A stretch of DNA of 64,000 bases from assembly GCA_016712675.1 (NCBI GenBank), contig JADJQR010000001.1, forward strand, positions 1,798,001 to 1,862,000, read 5' to 3'. Below are positions 39,404-50,120 of the stretch, piece by piece. Position 1 is the stretch's first letter; every line of letters begins with the position of its first letter. A model generated the notes under the pieces. It searched no databases. It had not been told where the DNA came from and saw only the letters and a program-made list of their open reading frames with translations. The translations under genes and the position numbers were made by a program. The DNA comes from a bacterium (GTDB lineage Bacteria > Krumholzibacteriota > Krumholzibacteriia > LZORAL124-64-63).

Positions 39404-40546
39404 ATGCCGTTGAACGAGAACCAGAAGATGATCCGCCAGATGGCCCGCGATTTCGCCACCGCCAAGGTGGCGCCCATCGCCCACGGGATCGACCGGCTGG
39501 GGACCTTCCCCGAGGCGACGGTCCGCGAGATGGGGGAACTCGGGTTCATGGGCCTGGTCGTGCCCGAGCAGTACGGCGGGGTCGGCGCCGACATCACCTC
39601 CTATGCGCTGGTGGTCGAGGAACTGTCCCGGGTGTGCGGCAGCCATGGCCTGACCGTAGCCGCGCACAACAGCCTCGGGTGCTGGCCCATCGCGGCGTAC
39701 GGCACGGAGGAACAGAAGGCGAAGTACCTGCCGCCGGCGGCAGCGGGCACGTCGCTGCTGAGTTTCGGGCTCACGGAGGCGGGTGCCGGATCGGATGCGG
39801 GCGGAACCCGGACGGTCGCCGTCCGGGACGGCGACCATTGGGTGCTCAACGGCACCAAGATGTGGATCACCAACTCGCACTATGCCGGCGCCCTGATCAT
39901 CACCGCCAAGACCGACCCGACCGCCACCGGCAGCCGCGGCATCAGCGCCTTCATCGTCGACACCGACACCCCGGGCTTCACGGTGGAGAAGAAGGAGGAC
40001 AAGCTCGGCATGCGCGCCTCGGACACCGCGCCGCTGACGCTGGTCGACGTCCGCGTGCCGCACGCCAACCTCCTGGGCAAGGAAGGCGAGGGCTTCAAGT
40101 ACTTCATGAAGACTCTGGACGGCGGGCGCATCTCGATCGCCGCCGTGGCCCTGGGCCTGGCCGAGGGCGCGCTGGCCACCGCCACCGCCTACGCCAAGCA
40201 GCGCGAGCAGTTCGGCAAGGCCATCGCCGAGTTCCAGGCCATCGAGTTCATGATCGCCGACATGGTGACGCAGACCCAGGCCTCGCGCCTGCTGACGTAC
40301 GAGGCCTGCCGCCTGAAGGACGCGGGCGAGGACTTCGGCCACATGTCGGCGATGGCCAAGCTGCACGCCAGCGAGACGGCCATGTTCGTCACCGACCGGG
40401 CGATCCAGATCCTCGGCGGCTACGGCTACACCACGGAATACCCGGTCGAGCGCATGTACCGCGACGCGAAGCTGTGCACGATCGGCGAGGGCACCAGTGA
40501 GATCCAGCGCCTGGTGATCGGGCGCTACGCGCTGGGACTCAAGTAG
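39404..40546 (+). CDS. Acyl-CoA dehydrogenase (first of three)
   Basis: An FAD enzyme that introduces the alpha-beta double bond into acyl-CoA and passes electrons to ETF. ATG at 39404 after GGAG gives 380 residues, standard for short/medium-chain enzymes. [11 protein letters not shown]-type flavin motif (LTEAGAGSD), WITNS, and the C-terminal [17 protein letters not shown] are present; the catalytic Glu is retained, although the preceding residue is Gly instead of the usual Tyr. It heads the thiolase-hydroxyacyl-CoA dehydrogenase genes. Confidence 0.95.
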   Translation: MPLNENQKMIRQMARDFATAKVAPIAHGIDRLGTFPEATVREMGELGFMGLVVPEQYGGVGADITSYALVVEELSRVCGSHGLTVAAHNSLGCWPIAAYGTEEQKAKYLPPAAAGTSLLSFGLTEAGAGSDAGGTRTVAVRDGDHWVLNGTKMWITNSHYAGALIITAKTDPTATGSRGISAFIVDTDTPGFTVEKKEDKLGMRASDTAPLTLVDVRVPHANLLGKEGEGFKYFMKTLDGGRISIAAVALGLAEGALATATAYAKQREQFGKAIAEFQAIEFMIADMVTQTQASRLLTYEACRLKDAGEDFGHMSAMAKLHASETAMFVTDRAIQILGGYGYTTEYPVERMYRDAKLCTIGEGTSEIQRLVIGRYALGLK

Positions 40547-40618
40547 AGGCAAGCCGGGCGCCCATGGTGCCCGCGACCGATAGAGGCAACACGCACTCGA
40601 CGACAAGGGAGCCGGAAG

Positions 40619-41806
40619 ATGAGCAAGCGTTCCGTCATCTGCGAAGCCGTCCGCACGCCCATTGGCAAGTTCCAGGGCGGGCTGGCCTCCGTCCGCGCGC
40701 CTGAGCTGGGCGCGCACTGCGTCAAGGCCGTGCTCGAGCGGACGAAGCTGGACCCGAAGCTGGTGGGCGAGGTCATCATGGGCAACGTCTGCCAGGCCGG
40801 GCTGCAGCAGAACCCCGCGCGGCAGGCGGCCATCTTCGGCGGCGTGCCGCACACGGTCAGCGCCATGACCGTCAACAAGGTCTGCGGCTCGGGCCTGAAG
40901 GCCGTCGCGCTGGCCGACCAGGCGATCCGCGCCGGCGACATCGCCTGCGCCATCGCCGGGGGCTTCGAGAACATGAGCCGCATCCCCTACGCGCTGCTGG
41001 GTGCGCGTGACGGCCTGCGGCTGGGCGACGGCACGGTCACCGACCTGCTGGTGCACGACGGCCTGTGGGACATCTACAACAACTTCCACATGGGCATGAC
41101 GGCCGAGTGGGTGGTCGACACGTTCAAGGTGAGCCGCGAGGAACAGGATGCATTCGCCGCCGAGAGCCATCGCCGGGCGGTGGCCGCCTGGGCGGCCGGG
41201 AAGTTCGAGCGCGAGGTGGCGCCGGTCAGCATCGCCCAGAGGAAGGGCGACCCTGTCGTCTTCGCGAAGGACGAGGGACCGCGGGCCGACGTGACGGTCG
41301 AGTCGCTGGCGAAGCTCAAGCCCGCCTTCAAGCGCGACGGCGGCACCGTGACCGCGGGCAACGCCTCGACCATCAACGATGGCGCCGCGGCGCTGCTGGT
41401 CTGCAGCGAGGAGTTCGCGAAGAAGAACGGCCTGAAGGTGCGCGCGGTCATCGAGGGCGCGGCCACCGGCGCCGTGGAGCCGCACCAGGTGATGATGGCG
41501 CCGGTCACCAGCGTCAGGAACCTGCTGAAGAAGACCGCCAGCAAGCTGGCCGACTACGACCTGTTCGAGTTCAACGAGGCCTTCGCGGCGCAGAGCCTGG
41601 CGGTCATCCGCCAGCTCGAGGTGGATCCGGCAAAGGTCAACGTGCACGGCGGCGGCGTCAGCCTGGGCCACCCGATCGGCTGTTCGGGCGCGCGCATCCT
41701 GGTCACCCTGCTGCACGCCATGGAGGACCGCCAGGTCAGCCGTGGCCTGGCCAGCCTGTGCCTGGGCGGCGGCGACGCGGTCTCGCTGGCGATCACCCTG
41801 CCCTGA
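40619..41806 (+). CDS. Acetyl-CoA C-acetyltransferase (thiolase)
   Basis: Thiolase cleaves 3-ketoacyl-CoA with CoA or condenses two acetyl-CoA. AAGGGAG precedes the ATG. The 395-residue protein has the nucleophile in NKVCGSGLKAV (Cys89), the GHPIG histidine region and the second catalytic Cys381 in CLGGGDA. The motif usually read as GHPIGASGAR is GHPIGCSGAR here, adding a Cys near the active site. The order between an acyl-CoA dehydrogenase and a 3-hydroxyacyl-CoA dehydrogenase indicates short-chain fatty acid oxidation or, in reverse, butyryl-CoA formation. Confidence 0.95.
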   Translation: MSKRSVICEAVRTPIGKFQGGLASVRAPELGAHCVKAVLERTKLDPKLVGEVIMGNVCQAGLQQNPARQAAIFGGVPHTVSAMTVNKVCGSGLKAVALADQAIRAGDIACAIAGGFENMSRIPYALLGARDGLRLGDGTVTDLLVHDGLWDIYNNFHMGMTAEWVVDTFKVSREEQDAFAAESHRRAVAAWAAGKFEREVAPVSIAQRKGDPVVFAKDEGPRADVTVESLAKLKPAFKRDGGTVTAGNASTINDGAAALLVCSEEFAKKNGLKVRAVIEGAATGAVEPHQVMMAPVTSVRNLLKKTASKLADYDLFEFNEAFAAQSLAVIRQLEVDPAKVNVHGGGVSLGHPIGCSGARILVTLLHAMEDRQVSRGLASLCLGGGDAVSLAITLP

Positions 41807-41850
41807 GGCGCGCCTCCCGGCGCCCGGGCCGAAACGGAAAGGAACGCGAC

Positions 41851-42699
41851 ATGAGGATGGCGGTCATCGGCGGCGGCACCATGGGCAACGGCATCGCCCA
41901 CGTGTTCGCGCAGCACGGTCACGAGGTGACCCTGATCGATGTCAAGGCGGAGCTGGCCGAGCGCGCCCTCAAGACCATCGAGGGCAACCTCATGCGCCAG
42001 GTCAAGAAGGAGACCCTCACCGAGGCCGACGCGAAGGCCACGCTGGCGCGCCTGCGGACGGCCACCGACCTGAAGGCTGCCGCCGGCAGCGCACTGGTGG
42101 TCGAGGCGGTCTTCGAGAGCTTCCCGGTCAAGAAGGAGATCTTCACGGCGCTGGACGCCGCCTGCGGGCCGGAGGCCGTCCTGGCCACGAACACCTCCAG
42201 CATCTCGGTCACCAAGATCGCGGCCACCACGAAGCGCGCCGACCGCGTCGTCGGCATGCACTTCATGAACCCGGTGCCGGTGATGAAGCTGGTGGAGATC
42301 ATCTGCGGTCAGGCCACCAGCCCGGCCACACTGGAGTACGTCACGAAGACCTCGCAGGACCTGGGCAAGATCCCCGTCACGGTGCAGGACTATCCCGGGT
42401 TCATCAGCAACCGCGTGCTGATGCCCATGATCAACGAGGCGGTCTACTGCCTGATGGAGGGCGTGGCCGAGCGCGACGCCATCGACAGCGTCATGAAGCT
42501 GGGCATGGCCCACCCGATGGGGCCGCTGACGCTGGCCGACTTCATCGGCCTGGACATCTGCCTGGACATCATGAACGTGCTGTACGAGGGCTTCGGCGAC
42601 AGCAAGTACCGGCCCTGCCCGCTGCTGAAGCGCATGGTCGACGCCGGCTACCTGGGCCGCAAGAGCGGCCGCGGCTTCTACGAGTACGAGCAGAAATAG
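41851..42699 (+). CDS. hbd: 3-hydroxybutyryl-CoA dehydrogenase
   Basis: It interconverts 3-hydroxyacyl-CoA and 3-ketoacyl-CoA using NAD(P). ATG at 41851 with AAAGGAA upstream gives 282 residues, the length of stand-alone Hbd/PaaH enzymes. The dinucleotide site IGGGTMGNGIA opens the protein. NTSSISVTKIA and the catalytic-His segment GMHFMNPVPVM follow, and the C-terminal helical domain contains PGFISNRVL and HPMGPLTLADFIGLD. It lacks any fused enoyl-CoA hydratase domain, and no separate hydratase gene is in this window. Confidence 0.96.
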   Translation: MRMAVIGGGTMGNGIAHVFAQHGHEVTLIDVKAELAERALKTIEGNLMRQVKKETLTEADAKATLARLRTATDLKAAAGSALVVEAVFESFPVKKEIFTALDAACGPEAVLATNTSSISVTKIAATTKRADRVVGMHFMNPVPVMKLVEIICGQATSPATLEYVTKTSQDLGKIPVTVQDYPGFISNRVLMPMINEAVYCLMEGVAERDAIDSVMKLGMAHPMGPLTLADFIGLDICLDIMNVLYEGFGDSKYRPCPLLKRMVDAGYLGRKSGRGFYEYEQK

Positions 42700-42703
42700 C
42701 TTG

Positions 42704-42727
42704 AACACCGGCCCGCGGGCCGGTGTT
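42704..42727 (+). terminator. Perfect palindromic hairpin after hbd
   Basis: AACACCGGCCCG and its exact complement form a 24-base uninterrupted palindrome (42704-42727) beginning five bases after the hbd stop. No T-run follows; it may mark an RNA processing or stabilising site inside the cluster. Confidence 0.5.
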
Positions 42728-42747
42728 CCCAACCCCGGGAGACGCCC

Positions 42748-43890
<1,143 letters not shown>

Positions 43891-43899
43891 CCGATCGCG

Positions 43900-43926
43900 G
43901 CGGGGCGGCCCCCGGGGTCGCCCCGC
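43900..43926 (+). terminator. Hairpin after second acyl-CoA dehydrogenase
   Basis: GCGGGGCG (43900-43907) pairs with CGCCCCGC (43919-43926). The 11-base loop is itself C/G-rich. No T-run. Confidence 0.4.
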
Positions 43927-43970
43927 GCCCGCCCGTTCCCGCCCCACCCCTGACGATCCGGGAGCCCCAC

Positions 43971-46900
43971 ATGCAGCACCTGTCCCGCCGCAGTGCGCCG
44001 CGAACGCCGCGCGCGCCCATGCTCGCGCTCGTGACGTTCGCCGTCGTTGCGGCGGGCACGCACGGATTCTCCACGGCGCGCGCCGGGGCTGCTGCCCCCG
44101 CCGGCCCCCTGAACGCCGGCCCGCTGCCGCTGGAGACGGCGTTGGCCTTCCCGGGTGCCGCGTTCGACCCGGCGGTGCCGTCGCCGCGCTCGTTCCTCGG
44201 TGTGGACATCGCCGAACGGCCGCTGCGTCCGGAGGAGGTCCTGGCGTACGTGCAGGCCCTGGCCGCCGCCTCGCCGCGCGCCCGGCTGCTGGAATTCGGT
44301 CGCACGCACGAGGGCCGGCCGCTGGTGATGCTGGCGGTGTCCGATGAGGCGACCATCGCGCGCCTGGACGAATTTCGCGCCGAGCACGTGGCGCGCCTGG
44401 ACCCCCGGCTGCCGGCAACGGCCGGCGGCACGGCGCTGACCGGGGCCAAGGCCGTGGCGGTGCTGGCCTACGGCATCCACGGCGACGAGCTGAGCAGCAC
44501 CGACGCGGCCTGCGCGCTGGCCTGGTGGCTGGTGGCCGGCGGCGACGACCGGGCCGTGGCCCTGCGGCGCGACCTGGTGCTCCTGATCGACCCCTGCGAG
44601 AATCCCGATGGCCGCGCGCGCTACCTGGCGCAGGTCGGGTCCTTCGCGCACGCGACGGCCAACCCGGACCAGGACGACCTCTCGCACACCGGCGTCTGGC
44701 CGTGGGGCCGCGGTAACCACTACCTGTTCGACCTGAACCGCGACTGGATCCCGATGCGGCAGCCGGAGTCCGCGCGCGGCCGCGAGGTCGCCCGCTGGCT
44801 GCCGCAGCTGCTGGTGGACAGCCACGAGATGGGCGCCAACTCCAGCTACCTGTTCCCGCCGGCCCGGCACCCGTTCAACCCGCTGCGGCCCTCGACGGTG
44901 CGCAAGTGGGAGAAGGTCTTCTCCGACGAGCAGGGCCGGGCGCTGGATGCCCGCGGCTACCCCTACTTCTCGGGCGAGTGGAACGAGGAGTTCTTCCCGG
45001 GCTACGGCTCGTCCTGGGCCTGGTACCACGGTGGGATCGGCATCCTCTACGAGATGTCCCGCACGACCGGCACCCACGTCCGCAAGCGCGACGGCACCGA
45101 GCGCACCTTCGCGCAGGCGGTCGAGCACCAGATCGTCTCGACGCTGGCCAACCTCGAGTCGCTGCGGAGCCGCCGCGCGGAGATCCTGGCCGACCACCGG
45201 AACGCCCGCGCCGAGGCGATCGAGGCGGGACGCCGCGGCGACCGCCGGGCCTGGGTCTTCACGCCCGATGCGCGCCACCCCGCGCGCCTGCCGGAACTGG
45301 GGGCGATCCTCGCCGCGCAGGGCATCGAGGTGCAGGTGCTGGGCGGCGACCGTGCCGTGTCGGCGAACGTGACCGACGCGCGCACCGGCGCCCGCCAGGC
45401 TCGAGACCTGCCGCCCGGCTCGCTGCTGGTGCGCCTGGACCAGCCGGCGGGCCTGCTGGCGCGCGCGGTGCTGGATCCGCACGTGCCGATGGACGAGGTA
45501 TTCTTCCGCGACGAACGCGAGTACCTGGAGAAGGACAAGGGCAGCCGCCTCTACGACACGACCGCCTGGTCGCTGCCGTTGCTGCGCGGCGTGGAGGCCG
45601 GCTGGACGGGCGCGGCGCCTGCCGGCCCTTGGCGCACGTGGCTAGACTCCGATGCGGCTCCCGGCGCGGTCGCCGCCGTTCCGACCGGCCCGTGGACCTC
45701 GCTGGTGATCGACGGCGACCCCGAGGCATCCGGCCGCCTGCTGGCCGAGCTGCTGCAGAAGGGTGTCACCGTCCGCGCGGCGCGCAAGCCATTCACCGTC
45801 GAGGGCCGCGACTACCGGGCGGGCGCGCTGGTCATCCGGCGCGAGGGGAACCTGCCGGACCTGGACGCCGTCCTCGGGGGCCTGCGCAATCGCGTCCCGA
45901 TGCAGGCGATCACCACCTCGCGCGCGCAGGCCGGCCCCGACCTGGGCGGCGCCGAGTTCGCCGTGCTGGTGGCGCCGCACGTCGGCGTGCTGGCCGGCAT
46001 GCCGGTCGCGCCCGACGACTACGGCCATGTCTGGCACCTGCTGGACCAGGAACTGGGGCTGCGCGCCAACGGCATCGACGCCAGCCGCTTCGCGCGCCTG
46101 GACCTCTCGCGCTACAACGTCCTGGTCTTCCCGCCGGTCTCCGGCGGCAACGGCATGTACCGGCAGGTGCTGGGCCCGGGCGGCCTGGCCAGGCTGAAGC
46201 AGTGGGTCGAGGCCGGCGGCACCGCCATCGGGTACGACGGCGGCGCGCGCCTGCTGGCCGACTCGACGCTGGCGCTGACCCAGAGCCGCTTCCGCGCGCA
46301 GGCCATCGAGGCGTTCCCGCCGCCGGTGTGGTCGATCCCCGCGGTGATGGCCGAAGAGGCGGGCCGGCCCCTGGCCACGGGGCTGCGCGCGAGCGCCACG
46401 CCGCGCCCGGGCCCGGACGGGACGCCGCCACCGGCGACGGCACCGGACCCGACGGCCCGGCGCGCCTCGCCGTTCGACGTGGCGCCGCTGCTGGGGCCGG
46501 GTGCGGCGCCGTTTGCCGCCGGCACGCCGCAGGGGACGCCGCTGGGCGGAGCGCCGCGCCGGCTGGACGACTGGCTGCAGGACGCGCTGCCGCCGGGCCG
46601 CAAGGCGCCCGAGGCGGCCGACCGCGCCCGCGCCGACGAGCGCCTGCGCCGCTTCATGCCGCAGGGCGCGCTGCTGCGTGCGGAACTGGATCCGGAGGCA
46701 TGGCTGGCCTGGGGCCTGGACGCGGAGATCCCCGTCTGGTTCGGCGCCGATGACGCCCTGCTGGCTGCCCCGCCGGCGGCCGTGGCGGCGCGCTTCGCGG
46801 ACCTGGACCACCTTCATCTGGGCGGCCTGCTCTGGCCCGAGGGCGCCGCCCGCCTGGCGCGCACCGCCTACGCCGTGCGCGAGGACGTGGGCCGCGGCCA

Positions 46901-47021
46901 GGTGGTCCTGTTCGCGGCGCCGCCGGCCTGGCGCCGCTGGCAGCGCGATGCCGAGCGCCTGCTGGTCAACGCCATCCTGTTGGGGCCGGGGCTGGGCACG
47001 CGCTGGTCGACGCCGTGGTAG
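43971..47021 (+). CDS. Secreted M14-family zinc carboxypeptidase
   Basis: A metallocarboxypeptidase-like protein of 1,016 aa. GGGAG precedes the ATG. A signal peptide (about residues 15-42) is followed by the M14 domain: HGDE (His170, Glu173), NPDGR, DLNRDW, the third zinc ligand in DSHEMG (His285) and the catalytic Glu361 in ILYEMS. The remaining ~600 residues hold a beta-rich part and a glutamine-amidotransferase-like region (VLVFPPVSGGNGMYRQVLGPGGLARLKQWVEAGG style) as in other long bacterial M14 proteins. It interrupts the acyl-CoA cluster on the same strand and has no FlgD-like tail. Confidence 0.92.
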   Translation: MQHLSRRSAPRTPRAPMLALVTFAVVAAGTHGFSTARAGAAAPAGPLNAGPLPLETALAFPGAAFDPAVPSPRSFLGVDIAERPLRPEEVLAYVQALAAASPRARLLEFGRTHEGRPLVMLAVSDEATIARLDEFRAEHVARLDPRLPATAGGTALTGAKAVAVLAYGIHGDELSSTDAACALAWWLVAGGDDRAVALRRDLVLLIDPCENPDGRARYLAQVGSFAHATANPDQDDLSHTGVWPWGRGNHYLFDLNRDWIPMRQPESARGREVARWLPQLLVDSHEMGANSSYLFPPARHPFNPLRPSTVRKWEKVFSDEQGRALDARGYPYFSGEWNEEFFPGYGSSWAWYHGGIGILYEMSRTTGTHVRKRDGTERTFAQAVEHQIVSTLANLESLRSRRAEILADHRNARAEAIEAGRRGDRRAWVFTPDARHPARLPELGAILAAQGIEVQVLGGDRAVSANVTDARTGARQARDLPPGSLLVRLDQPAGLLARAVLDPHVPMDEVFFRDEREYLEKDKGSRLYDTTAWSLPLLRGVEAGWTGAAPAGPWRTWLDSDAAPGAVAAVPTGPWTSLVIDGDPEASGRLLAELLQKGVTVRAARKPFTVEGRDYRAGALVIRREGNLPDLDAVLGGLRNRVPMQAITTSRAQAGPDLGGAEFAVLVAPHVGVLAGMPVAPDDYGHVWHLLDQELGLRANGIDASRFARLDLSRYNVLVFPPVSGGNGMYRQVLGPGGLARLKQWVEAGGTAIGYDGGARLLADSTLALTQSRFRAQAIEAFPPPVWSIPAVMAEEAGRPLATGLRASATPRPGPDGTPPPATAPDPTARRASPFDVAPLLGPGAAPFAAGTPQGTPLGGAPRRLDDWLQDALPPGRKAPEAADRARADERLRRFMPQGALLRAELDPEAWLAWGLDAEIPVWFGADDALLAAPPAAVAARFADLDHLHLGGLLWPEGAARLARTAYAVREDVGRGQVVLFAAPPAWRRWQRDAERLLVNAILLGPGLGTRWSTPW

Positions 47022-47058
47022 TGCGCGCACTTGGCGCGCGAGGTTGGGGCGCTATTTT
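47020..47058 (+). promoter_or_regulatory. Palindrome and possible promoter before third acyl-CoA dehydrogenase
   Basis: A perfect 12-base palindrome AGTGCGCGCACT (47020-47031) overlaps the stop codon of the M14 gene and touches a possible -35 TTGGCG (47031-47036). Sixteen bases later comes TATTTT (47053-47058), the most AT-rich spot in this gap. The arrangement would suit a repressor site over a promoter; this is inferred from position only. Confidence 0.45.
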
Positions 47059-47122
47059 TCGACGCGGGGAGCGGGCACCCGGCACCGGGCCATTCTGAGA
47101 AGCGAAGGACAGGGAGTCGGCA

Positions 47123-48265
47123 ATGGACTTCGAGCTGAACGAGAACCAGAAGATGTTCCGCGACATGGTGCGGGACTTCACGCGCCAGCACATCGCGCCC
47201 ATCGCCCACGAGATGGACGTCAAGGGGGACATGCCCGACTCGCTGATCGCCGCGCTGCGCGAGGGCGGCTTCTTCGGGCTGACCTTTCCCGAGGAGTACG
47301 GCGGGCTGGGCGTCGACACGCTGACCTACGGCCTGGTGGTGGAGGAGCTGTCCAAGGCCAGCGCCGGCGTCAGCGTGATGCTGACCGTGCACAACAGCGT
47401 CGGCTCCTATCCGGTGGCGCTCTTCGGTACCGACGATGTGAAGCGGAAGTTCCTGCCGCGCATGGCCGCCGGCGAGATCGCCGCCTTCTGCGTGACCGAG
47501 GCGGGCGCCGGCTCCGATGCCTCGGCCCTGCAGGCCACCGCGCGCCGCGACGGCGACCACTACGTGCTGAGCGGTGCCAAGTCGTTCGTGACCAATGGGG
47601 CCCGCGCCGCGTTCTACGTCATCCTCGCGCGCGAGCCCGGCACGCACGGCAACAAGGGCACCCACGCCTTCCTGGTCGAGCGCGACACCCCGGGGCTGTC
47701 GGTCGCCAAGAAGGAGGACAAGATGGGCCTGCGGGCTTCCGACACGGCGGTCATCGCCCTGGACGACGCGCGCGTGCCCGCCACGCACCGCCTGGGCGAG
47801 GAGGGCGCCGGCCTGCGGGTGGCGCTCACGGCGCTCGATGGCGGGCGCATCGGCATCGCCTTCCAGGCCCTGGGCATCGGCCAGGCCTGCCTGGACGCCT
47901 CGATCGCCTACGCCAAGGTGCGCGAGCAGTTCGGCCAGTCGCTGGCCTCGCAGCCGGTGATCGCCCACAAGCTGGCCGACATGGGCACCGAGCTGGAGGC
48001 CGCGCGCCTGCTCAGCTGGCACGCCGCGTGGCTGAAGGACCAGGGGCGCCCGCACACGCGCGAGGCGGCCATGGCCAAGCTGATGGCCAGCGAGGCGGCC
48101 GGCCGCGCGGCCGACGCCGCGGTGCAGATCCACGGCGGCTACGGCTTCTGCAAGGAGTACGACGTCGAGCGCTACTACCGCGACGTCCGCGTCACCCGCA
48201 TCTACGAGGGCACCAGCGAGATCCAGCGGCTGGTCATCGCGCGCAAGCTGCTGGCCGGGCAGTAG
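47123..48265 (+). CDS. Acyl-CoA dehydrogenase (third)
   Basis: A 380-residue enzyme starting MDFELNENQKMFRD, with AGGGAG upstream. Motifs are [33 protein letters not shown], and the C-terminal [34 protein letters not shown] with the catalytic Glu. It is the same length as the other two copies but differs enough to suggest old paralogy and different chain-length or branched-chain preference. It ends the plus-strand cluster at a hairpin. Confidence 0.95.
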   Translation: MDFELNENQKMFRDMVRDFTRQHIAPIAHEMDVKGDMPDSLIAALREGGFFGLTFPEEYGGLGVDTLTYGLVVEELSKASAGVSVMLTVHNSVGSYPVALFGTDDVKRKFLPRMAAGEIAAFCVTEAGAGSDASALQATARRDGDHYVLSGAKSFVTNGARAAFYVILAREPGTHGNKGTHAFLVERDTPGLSVAKKEDKMGLRASDTAVIALDDARVPATHRLGEEGAGLRVALTALDGGRIGIAFQALGIGQACLDASIAYAKVREQFGQSLASQPVIAHKLADMGTELEAARLLSWHAAWLKDQGRPHTREAAMAKLMASEAAGRAADAAVQIHGGYGFCKEYDVERYYRDVRVTRIYEGTSEIQRLVIARKLLAGQ

Positions 48266-48354
48266 CGCCCGCGGGCGCGGCGGGTTGTCGACTGTCGCCA
48301 TCCCCGTGACCGTCCCCGGCACCGGCCCGGTCATGCAGTCACCACCAGGAAGTC

Positions 48355-48384
48355 GGCCGCCAATCCTCGCCTGGATTGGCGGCC
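48355..48384. terminator. Hairpin between convergent genes
   Basis: A perfect 12-base stem GGCCGCCAATCC (48355-48366) with 48373-48384, loop TCGCCT, lies between the third acyl-CoA dehydrogenase and the convergent FG-GAP gene. It could end transcription from both sides; there is no T-run. Confidence 0.5.
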
Positions 48385-48413
48385 GGATCGAAGATATCGG
48401 ATCGTGACGTGGA

Positions 48414-49910
48414 CTATTTCACGAGCACGATCGGCAGCGACAGCCGTTCACGGTGCGACGACAGGACGAGGTGGTAGACACCGGACGCCGCGGCGGCCCC
48501 GTCGTCATCGAGGCCGTTCCACGTCAGGGCGACCGGGGCGCCGGTGGACATGCCGGACCAGAGATCGCGCACGACACGCCCCTGCAGATCGTGGATCCTG
48601 AGCTGCGCGGGGCCGGCGACCGGAGCGGTGATCGTCACGCTGACGTGCGCGTTGAAGGGATTGGGAAAGGCCGCCAGGTCCAGGCCGGTCCGGACGGGCG
48701 GGACCGCACTGGTGAATTCCGCCTGGTTCATCCAGGCCCGCACGGGCGGGTTGCCGATGTAGTCGCACCCTGCCAGGTCCGGCGAGCCGTCGGCGTTCAG
48801 GTCCCCGACGACCATGTTGTGTGACGAAGCGCTGGCGAGGATCTGGCGCGTGAAGCCGGCGCCGCCGCCGCTGTTCAGGTAGACCTCGAGGTTCGGCCCG
48901 GACTGTGCGGTGTGCATCTGCGCGGTGACGAGGTCGAGCCAGCCGTTGGCGTCCAGGTCCGTCAGGATCAGGCTGTGGTAGCGGTCGGCGCCGGCGCGGA
49001 GCACGGTCCGCACCCAGGTGCCGGTCAGCGGATCGACGGGGGACTTCAGCCAGGCGATCTCGCCGCTGCCTTCGGCCGGAGTCACCGCGATGTCCATCCT
49101 GCCGTCGCCGTCTAGTTCGGCGGCTTCGACCTTGAGCAGTTGCCCCAGCCGGCCCTGGTCGTACACGTGCGTGGGCCAGGCCGCGGTCATGTAGTCGCCG
49201 GCCGGGGCGCGGTGCCACTGGCCGCTGGTGATCAGGTCAAGGCGTCCATCCCCGTTCAGGTCGGCGAGATCCAGACCTTCGCCGCCGGACGTGGTCAGCG
49301 AGCGGGCGCTCCACGTCGCGCCGTTGTTCCGGTAGACGATGATGGGGCCGTCCAGCGGGTGGCCGACCACGTCCAGGTCCCCGTCGCCCTCGATGTCGCC
49401 GACTTCGACGTCATGGGTGTACATGCCGCCGGCGGCGCCGATCAGGCGCCGTGTCCACGACTGGCCGGCGTTGACGTTCTCGTACCAGTAGACGCCGGCG
49501 GTGCCGTCGGGCACGACGATGTCGATATCGCCGTCACCGTCCAGGTCGACGGCCTCCATGTCAGTCGTGAACTCGACGGAGGCCGTCGCAATGAGATTGG
49601 GGTTCCAGGCCGGAGCGCTGTACCAGACGAGCGTGGCGCCGCCCACCGCGAGGTCGGCGTGTCCGTCGCCGTCGAAGTCAGCGATGGCCTTGCAGTCGCC
49701 CGAGTGCTGGCTGGCGACGGTCTGGCCGAGGAAGTCCAGGGGGAGCGCGGTCGCGGCGCGGGTCAGCACGCCGAACGCCAGCTGGATCCCCATGAGGGCG
49801 GCGATGGTGAGTGCCACACGGGTGAGCCCGCGGTCCGGCGACCTCGTTCCAGCGGCCCCGGGCGCGGCGATCCGCGCCGGGCGATCGCCGAGTGTCCGTT
49901 TCGATTCCAT
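48414..49910 (-). CDS. Secreted FG-GAP/VCBS repeat protein with FlgD-like C-terminus
   Basis: The ATG at 49910 has AGGAGG eight bases upstream; 498 residues. After a signal/anchor segment (about residues 33-52) come repeated FG-GAP/VCBS units of a beta-propeller with calcium-loop motifs such as DFDGDGHADLAV, DLDGDGDIDIVV, DIEGDGDLDVV, DLNGDGRLDLI, ELDGDGRMDIAV, DLDANGWLDLV and DLNADGSPDLAG. The last ~85 residues are a FlgD-like Ig module beginning AAFPNPFNAHV and ending LSLPIVLVK. It is probably a surface or secreted calcium-binding protein; ligand unknown. Confidence 0.92.
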   Translation of the reverse strand: MESKRTLGDRPARIAAPGAAGTRSPDRGLTRVALTIAALMGIQLAFGVLTRAATALPLDFLGQTVASQHSGDCKAIADFDGDGHADLAVGGATLVWYSAPAWNPNLIATASVEFTTDMEAVDLDGDGDIDIVVPDGTAGVYWYENVNAGQSWTRRLIGAAGGMYTHDVEVGDIEGDGDLDVVGHPLDGPIIVYRNNGATWSARSLTTSGGEGLDLADLNGDGRLDLITSGQWHRAPAGDYMTAAWPTHVYDQGRLGQLLKVEAAELDGDGRMDIAVTPAEGSGEIAWLKSPVDPLTGTWVRTVLRAGADRYHSLILTDLDANGWLDLVTAQMHTAQSGPNLEVYLNSGGGAGFTRQILASASSHNMVVGDLNADGSPDLAGCDYIGNPPVRAWMNQAEFTSAVPPVRTGLDLAAFPNPFNAHVSVTITAPVAGPAQLRIHDLQGRVVRDLWSGMSTGAPVALTWNGLDDDGAAAASGVYHLVLSSHRERLSLPIVLVK

Positions 49911-50120
49911 GTCGTTCCCTCCTGGAATGCATGCGTTCTGTCCCGTCGGTACCCGCCCTTCCTGCTGCAACGGCTGGGCCGCGCGGCAACCCGTTGCATC
50001 GCAGCGATCTGCGTTGAGGCGCAGTCGACGGGGTCCATCAGAACGACAGCCAGACGATCATTCCGGAGGCTGGGCAAGGCGCGGGGGACCGGTGAGCGGA
50101 GGCTCAGGCGGCGCGGCTGT

